Below the pieces are notes generated by a model, which worked only from the letters and a program-made list of their open reading frames with translations, was not told where the DNA came from and ran no database searches. The translations under genes were made by a program, and so were the position numbers. Source: JAAYDY01 sp964500225 (GTDB lineage: Bacteria > Planctomycetota > Phycisphaerae > FEN-1346 > JAACEH01). From it: a stretch of DNA of 13,246 nucleotides. Positions 6,135-13,246 of the stretch are shown here, piece by piece. The DNA lies in NCBI GenBank assembly GCA_964500225.1, contig CAZCOA010000061.1, positions 1 through 13,246 of the forward strand, given 5' to 3'. Within the stretch, counting starts at the first letter, position 1; the number at the start of each line of letters is the position of its first letter.

Positions 6135-6146
6135 CCTCCATGGAGG
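6135..6146 (-). promoter_or_regulatory. Perfect palindrome containing the glycosyltransferase ribosome binding site
   Basis: CCTCCATGGAGG is a perfect 12-nt palindrome, and its minus-strand GGAGG half is the Shine-Dalgarno site of the glycosyltransferase gene (start at 6130). In RNA the CCTC and GAGG arms can fold over a CATG loop and hide the site. It also creates a second, out-of-frame ATG just upstream. Confidence 0.45.
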
Positions 6147-6177
6147 GGGGATGGCCCTCCGCACAAACAAGCAGAGT

Positions 6178-6206
6178 ATGATACGATCGCGGGGCGTCGG
6201 ATGCAA
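6178..6206 (-). promoter_or_regulatory. Promoter of the glycosyltransferase-phosphatase operon
   Basis: On the minus strand TTGCAT (6206-6201, 3 of 6), a 17-bp spacer and TATCAT (6183-6178, 5 of 6). The predicted start is near 6171, leaving a leader of about 40 nt. It lies in the 136-bp gap after moxR. Confidence 0.5.
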
Positions 6207-6266
6207 CCGGCGCGGTGGCAGATACATGGGGATAGGGAAAAAGTGCAGGTGCGTCGCCTCGCCGCG

Positions 6267-7259
<993 letters not shown>

Positions 7260-7301
7260 GAGTTCTCCCCGTCGTTTCGGTCGTCCGACCCGCCGCGGGC
7301 T

Positions 7302-7330
7302 ATGGTAATCGCCCCGTGCCGCACCGTCAA
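7302..7330 (-). promoter_or_regulatory. Promoter of the moxR-family gene
   Basis: On the minus strand TTGACG (7330-7325, 5 of 6), a 17-bp spacer and TACCAT (7307-7302, 4 of 6). The predicted start is near 7295, about 36 nt before the ATG at 7259. Confidence 0.55.
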
Positions 7331-7383
7331 CGGCATAGTTGCCGCCGCGGGGAATGCCCCTGCCCGAACCGGGAGCCGCCGCG

Positions 7384-7405
7384 TATAATGGGGCGACCAC
7401 GGAGG
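7384..7405 (+). promoter_or_regulatory. hypF -10 box and ribosome binding site
   Basis: A perfect TATAAT lies at 7384-7389, with no good -35 box 16-18 bp upstream (TGCCCG or CTGCCC), so an activator may be needed. GGAGG at 7401-7405 sits 9 nt before a TTG at 7415. The in-frame ATG at 7388 overlaps the -10 box and would lie upstream of the mRNA start. Together these point to the TTG as the true start. Confidence 0.5.
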
Positions 7406-7414
7406 CCGCACGCA

Positions 7415-9736
7415 TTGACCGACCGAGATCGCCAGATTCGCCGCCGCATCCGCGTCCGCGGAACCGTCCAGGGGGTGGGCTTTCGGCCATGGGTCTATCG
7501 GCTGGCCACGGAGCGCGGTCTGGCCGGCTGGGTGCTCAACGATGCCGAAGGCGTGCTGATTGAAGTCCAGGGGACGCCCGCGCGCGTGGAGAGCTTCGCC
7601 GCAGCGCTGACGGGCGGCGCAGTATTGCCGCCGTTGGCCCGCATCGTCTCGTGCCAGGCCGTGGATGTGGAGCCGCAGCCGGATGAGGCGACCTTCGACA
7701 TTCGCGCCTCGGACGACTCGGCCGCCGCAGCCACCGACGTGTCGCCCGACATGGTGCTGTGCGATGCGTGCCGCCGCGAGTTGCTCGATCCGGCCGACCG
7801 GCGCTACCGCTATCCGTTCATCAATTGCACGCACTGCGGTCCGCGGTACTCGATCATCCTGGACGTGCCCTACGACCGTTCGCGGACGACCATGCGGCGG
7901 TTCGCCATGTGCCCGGCTTGTCGCCGCGAGTACGACGACCCCGCCGACCGGCGGTTCCACGCGCAACCGAACGCCTGCCCCGTGTGCGGACCGCGGCTAA
8001 TGCTCTGCGACGCCCGCGGCCGCGCGATGCCCTGCGACGACCCAGTGACGTTCGTGCGACGGCAGTTGCTCGACGGGCGTCTCGTGGTCATCAAGGGATT
8101 GACCGGCTACCACCTGGCCTGCGACGCGACGAGCGAGGCGGCCGTGGCCGAACTGCGCCGCCGCAAACGCCGCGACGAGAAGCCGCTGGCGCTGATGGTG
8201 GCCGACGTTGCCCAGGCGGCGCGCCTGGTGCATCTGGACGAGCCGTCGCGCCGGTTGCTGGAATCGCCCGAGCGGCCCATCGTGCTGATTCCGCGCCGCC
8301 CCGACGCGCCGGTGGCGCCGGGCGTCGCGCCGCAAGGCCTCTACCTCGGCCTGATGCTGCCCTATGCGCCGATCCACGTGCTGTTGTTTGACGGCGGCCT
8401 GCCGCCGCTGGTGATGACCAGCGCGAACCTGAGCGAAGAGCCCATGTGCCGCGAGAACGCCGAGACCGTGGCCCGCATGGACGGCATTGCCGACTGGTAT
8501 CTGCTCCACGACCGCGACATTCAGACGATCTGTGACGACTCGGTGACGATGGTCCAGGGGGGACGGCCGCTCGTCGTCCGCCGCGCGCGGGGCTACGCGC
8601 CGCGGCCCATTCGTCTGCCCGGACCGCCGCGCGCCGAGACCATCCTGGCCGTCGGACCCGAACTGAAGAACTGCGTGTGCCTGACGCGACGCGGCATGGC
8701 CTACGTCAGCCAGCACATTGGCGACCTGAACAATCCGCTGGCCGCGGCCTATTTCGAGGAGACCCTCGACAAACTCGCGCGGCTATTGGACGTGCGGCCC
8801 GATGTCGTCGCCTGCGACCTGCATCCGGCGTACCACGCGACGCGGTACGCGCGCCGCCTCGCCGGAGTGCGACTCACGGCCGTGCAGCACCACCACGCCC
8901 ACATCGCATCCGTGGCCGCCGAGCACGGCCTGACCGAGCCGCTGCTGGGTCTGGCCATGGACGGCACCGGCTATGGCGGCGACGGCACCGTCTGGGGCGG
9001 CGAGTTTCTCGACGTGCGCCCCGACGGCACGTTCGACCGCCTGGGCCACCTGGCCTATACGCCGCTGCCCGGCGGCGATGCGGCCGTCAGGCAGGTCACG
9101 CGAATCGCCTGGGCCCAGCTTGTGGCCGTCTTCGGCGACGAGGCCGAGGCTGTGGCCGCGCAACTCCTGCCGACCACCACCACTGAGCAACGGACCGTGT
9201 GGCGGCAGATGATTGAGCAGCAGCTCAACGCGCCGCGGGCCTGCGGACTGGGCCGATGGTTCGACGTGGCCGCGGCCCTGGCCGGCGTGGCCGACCATAG
9301 CAGCTACGAGGGCCAGGCCGCCATCGAATTGGAGGCCGCGGCCGACAGCGATGTCAGTGAGCGGTTCGAGTACGAGGTGATCGGCCGCGCCGACGGATCG
9401 CCGTTCGAGGTGTCGATGGCGCCCGTGGTGCGAGGCATCGTCGAGGCGCGGAACGCCGGTCAGCCGGCCGGCCGCCTGGCCGCACGGTTTCACAACACCG
9501 TGGCAGCGATGCTGCTGGACGGCGCAAGACGGATGCGGCTGCTCACGGGCCGACGGCTTATCGGCCTGAGCGGCGGATGCTTCCTGAATCGGCGGTTGAC
9601 CGAGCACCTGACGGTGGCGCTGGAGCGGGAAGGCTTCACCGTGCTGCGGCACAGCGAGGTGTCGCCCGGCGACGGCGGCGTGGCGCTGGGCCAGGCCGAG
9701 GTGGCGCGACAGCGGCTCGCCGCCGGGACGCTGTGA
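7415..9736 (+). CDS. hypF: Carbamoyltransferase HypF, [NiFe] hydrogenase maturation
   Basis: HypF uses carbamoyl phosphate and ATP to carbamoylate the C-terminal cysteine of HypE, the first step toward the cyanide ligands of the [NiFe] hydrogenase centre. All four domains are present in 773 residues, close to the usual 750. The acylphosphatase domain has RVRGTVQGVGFRPW (13-26) and GWVLND (38-43). Two zinc fingers use C116/C119/C138/C141 and C166/C169/C188/C191. The YrdC-like domain starts at KGLTGYHLACDA (227-238), with PLVMTSANLSEEP at 331-343. The Kae1-like domain has the metal site HHHAH (492-496), LAMDGTGYGGDG (513-524), YEGQAA (631-636) and PGDGGVALGQ (751-760). Small departures from the pattern I expect are T230 in KGLTGYHL, where Gly is usual, and SGGCFLN for SGGVF-N. 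The TTG start is chosen from the -10 box and ribosome site; 7388 is the alternative. No other hyp or hydrogenase gene is in view. Confidence 0.93.
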   Translation: MTDRDRQIRRRIRVRGTVQGVGFRPWVYRLATERGLAGWVLNDAEGVLIEVQGTPARVESFAAALTGGAVLPPLARIVSCQAVDVEPQPDEATFDIRASDDSAAAATDVSPDMVLCDACRRELLDPADRRYRYPFINCTHCGPRYSIILDVPYDRSRTTMRRFAMCPACRREYDDPADRRFHAQPNACPVCGPRLMLCDARGRAMPCDDPVTFVRRQLLDGRLVVIKGLTGYHLACDATSEAAVAELRRRKRRDEKPLALMVADVAQAARLVHLDEPSRRLLESPERPIVLIPRRPDAPVAPGVAPQGLYLGLMLPYAPIHVLLFDGGLPPLVMTSANLSEEPMCRENAETVARMDGIADWYLLHDRDIQTICDDSVTMVQGGRPLVVRRARGYAPRPIRLPGPPRAETILAVGPELKNCVCLTRRGMAYVSQHIGDLNNPLAAAYFEETLDKLARLLDVRPDVVACDLHPAYHATRYARRLAGVRLTAVQHHHAHIASVAAEHGLTEPLLGLAMDGTGYGGDGTVWGGEFLDVRPDGTFDRLGHLAYTPLPGGDAAVRQVTRIAWAQLVAVFGDEAEAVAAQLLPTTTTEQRTVWRQMIEQQLNAPRACGLGRWFDVAAALAGVADHSSYEGQAAIELEAAADSDVSERFEYEVIGRADGSPFEVSMAPVVRGIVEARNAGQPAGRLAARFHNTVAAMLLDGARRMRLLTGRRLIGLSGGCFLNRRLTEHLTVALEREGFTVLRHSEVSPGDGGVALGQAEVARQRLAAGTL

Positions 9737-9747
9737 GCTTGCAATCC

Positions 9748-9776
9748 GTGACGCGGCACAGGCCACGGTCTATAAT
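9748..9776 (+). promoter_or_regulatory. Promoter of the AsmA-like gene
   Basis: GTGACG (9748-9753, 4 of 6), a 17-bp spacer and a perfect TATAAT (9771-9776). The predicted start is near 9783 and the leader about 35 nt. It lies just after the hypF stop, so the gene can be expressed apart from hypF. Confidence 0.6.
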
Positions 9777-9817
9777 GACTCCGCCAAGCGTTTTGTATTC
9801 TTAGGGGGAGATCCGAC

Positions 9818-12800
9818 ATGACACGACGTCGCAAGATCGCCTTGTGGGTGATCGGCATCCTGCTGATTCTGATTGTCGCCGGCCGCGTGGTCCTGGGTAT
9901 CTATGCTCCGGACATCGTGCGCAGGGTGGCCACGGCGGCCGTCCGTGACAAGACCCGCATGGACATCCAGATGGGCGAGATCGAGGTCCGGGGCCTGGCC
10001 GGCCTGGCGATTGCCGACCTGCGACTGACCGACACGGAGCGGGACGGCATCGAGGTGGCTTTCATCGAAGAGGTGCGCGTTGACCTGGGCGGCATCCCGT
10101 GGCCGTGGCGCAAGCAGATCGATATTGCGGAGGTGCGCGTGGTGCGGCCGCGCGTGCTGGCGGTGCGCGAGGCCGACGGGCGGCTGAATCTCCAGCGTCT
10201 CGTCCAGCCGCCCGCCGACGCCGCCGAGAAGCCCGCCGAACCGTCCGCCGGCCCCGGCATGCAGGTGGCCGTTCACCGCATCCGCATCGAGGATGCCGAT
10301 CTGCGGCTCTTGGATCAGACGGTGGCCGACCCTGCGGCCGTCGAGGTCACCCTTGAAGGTGAAGAGCAGCAGGCCGGACGGCTCGTCCAACTGACGGGCG
10401 TGAACATCGATCTGCGGCTGACGGACCTGGCCGCCTTGAAGCACGACCTCGACCTGAGTTTCGACGACTCGGCCTGGGGCAAGACGACCCTGAGCGGCAC
10501 TGTGCAGTTGACCCCGCCGGCCGTGTCGCTGAAGACCACTGACGGTGCGATCACGATCACGCCGCAAAGTCTGGCGACCGTGCCGGTGCTGCCTGCCGAG
10601 ATGATGGCGCAGATGGTGGCGCTCCAACCGACGGCCAACGTCGTCATTCAGGAATTGTCGCTGACCGATCCGGCGGCGGTGCCGCACGCCGTGGTGCGTC
10701 TGACGGATGCCGGCGCGACGCTTCCCGGCGGGGCGCAGGTGCGCGGCCTGGATGCCACGGTGACGGTCGATCCGACGAAGATCTCGGCCGTGGTCCGCAT
10801 GACGGCGCCCGTGTCGCTGGCGGAGGGGGTAGCGCTGGACGACCTGGAACTGACGGCCGACTACGCCGGTGCGGCGGTTACGGCGACCCTGACGAAGGCG
10901 TCGCTGTTGGGCGGGCGTCTGAGCGGCAAGGTCCGTGTGGCCGACGTTGCCCGAGCCGCCGAGACGCTCGACGCCGAGGTCAACGTCGAGGGACTGTCCG
11001 CGCCGATGGGCGAGGCGCCCTACGCCGCGAAGGTCACCGGACTGTTGACCGCCCGCACGGGCCATGCGACGAAGGCGTCGCTGATGGAGGTTGCCTTCAA
11101 GGGCAAGGCTACGGGCGGTCACGTCCAGCAGGCGCCGATCGAGATGCCGGTGGACGTCAGGGCGACGCTTGACACGGCAACGGCCGATGCTCCCGTGGCA
11201 TTCTTTGCGGCTGTGGGCACGATGCAGGACGACATTCGCCTGGAAGCCAACGGAACGTTTGATCCGCGGCGCCGGACGCTCGTTCTGACGCGCGCCGACG
11301 GCACCGTGGTCTTCAGCGGCGACCTGCTCGCCCGGCTGTCGAACTTCAGGCCCGGTTTCATCGAGCAGACGCAGGCCCAGGGCCGCCTCACGATCGCCTC
11401 CAGCGGGGCGACCATCGACCTGGCCCAGCCGAACGCCTCGCGCGGCAGGCTGTCGGTGGCCAGCGAGAACCTACGCATGCGGATTCCCGGCACCGAGCGC
11501 GTCGAGCAACTGGCCTTCCGCGCCGACGTGGGGTCGCCGCAGGACGATCCCTCGCTGTCGCTCCTGGCCAATGTGACGGTCTCGCGGCCCGAATCCGGCG
11601 GCAACGTCGCGGCCAAGGTCACTCTCGACCGGCTCGGCTCGCAGCTTGCGGCGGACGTGACGTTGTCGCGGTTGCCCGTGACGCGCGAGGTCGTCGCCGA
11701 ACTGGTGCCGCGATTCGCTCCCGAGGCCGCGCCACACCTGGACCGTCTGGGCAAGCTCACCGCGTTGCTCGATGCCAGAGCTCGCTTCGGTTACGACCGG
11801 GACAAGGGCGACGTGACGCAGCTTGCGGCCACGGTTCGCATAAGCGACCTGAACGCCGAGGCGGCGCTGGAACTCGATGGCAAGCCCGTGTCGCTGCCTG
11901 TGGCCAACGGCGGGGCCGAGGTGACATACGACCTGGTCCGGAAGTCGATGCAGGCCGCAGCGGTTCTGGACGTCGTGGGCGGGCGGCTCAGCCTGTCGCT
12001 TATGGACCGGCCCGGCGATGTGGTGGCCCAGGTCTCCACGGCCGACGGGCGGCCGGTGCGGCTCGACCAGTTGCCCGCCGCGATCCGGGAAAAGTTGCCC
12101 GTGGACCTTGCCGGCGGCGATCTGGCGCTGGCCGCACAGACGTCGGCCAAAAGTCTGCCGGAGCTGGCCTCCGGCGCGATCGCGATTCATGTGGAACTGG
12201 CCGAGGCTCGCTTCCTCACAAGGCCCGAGCCGGGCGCCGCAGTGGCGTCGTACAACGCCGCGGCCGTTGTGGATGGCACTGTGGACCTTGGCCGCAAGCA
12301 GGTGTCCGGCGTGAAACTCCTGGTGACCGAGCTGGGCGACGGGCAGGGCGGGTATCTGCTGCCGCCCGGCGCGACGCTGGCCGCCACGGTTGCTCCGTTT
12401 GCGTTCGGCGGCAAGCCCGACCGCGCGGACGTGGCGCTTCAGGGCACGCCGCTCGGACAGATCAAGACCGCCGTGACCATGGACTGGGCGAAGCAGGCGT
12501 TCACGGCCGCCGACTTGCGCGTGGACGCCGACCTCGGCGCGGTGCCGTGGGAACGCATGGCGGCGGTCATCCGGTCGCGCGCCGGCGAGGCGATGCCGCA
12601 AGGCCGGCTTCGCACGGCGGCGGACAAGGCCGCCTGGGTGTCCTACGCTGCCGGCAGCGGCGACGTGACGTGCGATGTGGCCCTGGAGGTCGGGAACCTG
12701 TCGTGGATGCAGCGGCCGGCGGATCGTCCCGACGCGCCGGCGGTGCGCAGCCCGGCCCTGGATTTCCAGGTCGCGGTGTCGCGGGCCTCGGCGGCACAAC

Positions 12801-13246
12801 CCTACCATGCCCGCGTCTGGACCTCCGATCCCGACTACGGCGAGCTGGACGCCACGGTCGGCTATGCACCGAGCGAGCTTAGTTTCACCGCGCGGATGAA
12901 AGAGACCGCGATTCAGCCGTCGCTTGTGGCTCTGTTGGGCGGTGTGGTCGGTCGCGTGGAACAGGAGTTCCACATCGGCGGCGTCTTCAGCATGGAGGGG
13001 GTGCGCGGCCGCCTGGTTCGCAACGCCCAGGGACAATGGTGGCCGCCGGCGGACCTGGCCGGTGTGATCCGCGTGAAGAATCTCCATCTCGACGCGCTCA
13101 ACGGCGATCTGCCGCTGCGCAATGCCGCCGCGGTCATCGACCTGACGAGCGAGAAGATCGTGCTGAAGGAGTTCACAGGCTTGCTGGCCGAGGGCAAGCT
13201 AGCCGCGGCCGGCGAAGTGGCCCTGGCCGGCGAGATGCCGTTTTCC
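9818..13246 (+). CDS. Large AsmA-like envelope protein, 3' end outside window
   Basis: The frame is open from the ATG at 9818 (GGGGGAG at 9804-9810) to the last base, at least 1143 residues with no stop. The N-terminus is typical of AsmA/YhdP-type proteins: a short basic start (MTRRRK), one membrane helix at about 8-28, then the conserved run MDIQMGEIEVRGLAGLAI (48-65) and VVRPRVLAVREADGRLNLQR (108-127), a Pro/Ala linker (131-147), and a very long beta-rich periplasmic part with repeating 'xVxLxxxx' strands. Relatives such as YhdP and TamB form hydrophobic beta grooves thought to carry phospholipid between membranes; that role here is inference. E. coli AsmA is about 617 residues and YhdP about 1266, so this belongs with the long type. 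No Omp85 partner is in view. Long minus-strand frames of 450 and 538 codons inside it are shadows caused by GC-rich codons. Confidence 0.85.
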   Translation, partial: MTRRRKIALWVIGILLILIVAGRVVLGIYAPDIVRRVATAAVRDKTRMDIQMGEIEVRGLAGLAIADLRLTDTERDGIEVAFIEEVRVDLGGIPWPWRKQIDIAEVRVVRPRVLAVREADGRLNLQRLVQPPADAAEKPAEPSAGPGMQVAVHRIRIEDADLRLLDQTVADPAAVEVTLEGEEQQAGRLVQLTGVNIDLRLTDLAALKHDLDLSFDDSAWGKTTLSGTVQLTPPAVSLKTTDGAITITPQSLATVPVLPAEMMAQMVALQPTANVVIQELSLTDPAAVPHAVVRLTDAGATLPGGAQVRGLDATVTVDPTKISAVVRMTAPVSLAEGVALDDLELTADYAGAAVTATLTKASLLGGRLSGKVRVADVARAAETLDAEVNVEGLSAPMGEAPYAAKVTGLLTARTGHATKASLMEVAFKGKATGGHVQQAPIEMPVDVRATLDTATADAPVAFFAAVGTMQDDIRLEANGTFDPRRRTLVLTRADGTVVFSGDLLARLSNFRPGFIEQTQAQGRLTIASSGATIDLAQPNASRGRLSVASENLRMRIPGTERVEQLAFRADVGSPQDDPSLSLLANVTVSRPESGGNVAAKVTLDRLGSQLAADVTLSRLPVTREVVAELVPRFAPEAAPHLDRLGKLTALLDARARFGYDRDKGDVTQLAATVRISDLNAEAALELDGKPVSLPVANGGAEVTYDLVRKSMQAAAVLDVVGGRLSLSLMDRPGDVVAQVSTADGRPVRLDQLPAAIREKLPVDLAGGDLALAAQTSAKSLPELASGAIAIHVELAEARFLTRPEPGAAVASYNAAAVVDGTVDLGRKQVSGVKLLVTELGDGQGGYLLPPGATLAATVAPFAFGGKPDRADVALQGTPLGQIKTAVTMDWAKQAFTAADLRVDADLGAVPWERMAAVIRSRAGEAMPQGRLRTAADKAAWVSYAAGSGDVTCDVALEVGNLSWMQRPADRPDAPAVRSPALDFQVAVSRASAAQPYHARVWTSDPDYGELDATVGYAPSELSFTARMKETAIQPSLVALLGGVVGRVEQEFHIGGVFSMEGVRGRLVRNAQGQWWPPADLAGVIRVKNLHLDALNGDLPLRNAAAVIDLTSEKIVLKEFTGLLAEGKLAAAGEVALAGEMPFS

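Noticed and set aside
9770..11122. 450-codon open frame on the minus strand
   Set aside because: It lies opposite the clear AsmA-like frame, is rich in Arg, His, Gly and Gln as shadow frames of GC-rich genes are, and shows no motif or ribosome binding site.
11471..13087. 538-codon open frame on the minus strand
   Set aside because: Same reason: antisense of the AsmA-like gene, with biased shadow composition and no recognisable domain.

Overview
The window reads as a GC-rich (about 65 %) bacterial chromosome segment. Two exosortase-type PEP-CTERM proteins, an isolated MoxR ATPase, a lipoprotein, a full-length HypF and a very large AsmA-like protein suggest a Gram-negative member of the Planctomycetota/PVC group (Phycisphaerae-like). 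This placement is inferred from gene content only. There is no rRNA, tRNA, CRISPR array, transposase or integrase that I can recognise.

Layout. Positions 1-204 may be the 3' tail of an unidentified gene, followed by a perfect hairpin. Positions 228-1054 lack a convincing gene but hold two tandem sigma70-type promoters and a leader of roughly 570 nt before the first PEP-CTERM gene (1055-1735, +), which ends at a strong terminator (1799-1841). Positions 1842-2423 are gene-poor. A minus-strand block follows: a small lipoprotein (2424-2891), whose promoter placement predicts a leaderless mRNA; a second PEP-CTERM protein (3093-4001) with a leader rich in stem-loops; and a histidine phosphatase (4492-5124) downstream of a family 2 glycosyltransferase (5153-6130) in an apparent two-gene operon. 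A MoxR ATPase (6267-7259) completes the minus block. From it, hypF (7415-9736, +) diverges across a 155-bp gap, and an AsmA-like gene (9818 to the window end, +) follows with its own promoter.

How the parts may fit. PEP-CTERM proteins, a glycosyltransferase, a lipoprotein and an AsmA-like protein all point to envelope and surface-matrix biology, but the exosortase and most polysaccharide genes are not here. HypF makes the cyanide ligands of [NiFe] hydrogenases and stands apart from any other hyp or hydrogenase gene in this window. MoxR lacks its usual DUF58 and von Willebrand partners. I see no single new multi-gene system. The most unusual content is regulatory: structured leaders in front of both PEP-CTERM genes, a predicted leaderless lipoprotein mRNA, a glycosyltransferase Shine-Dalgarno site inside a perfect palindrome, and a divergent moxR/hypF promoter region. 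Several sigma70-like promoters with 16-17 bp spacing can be read directly.
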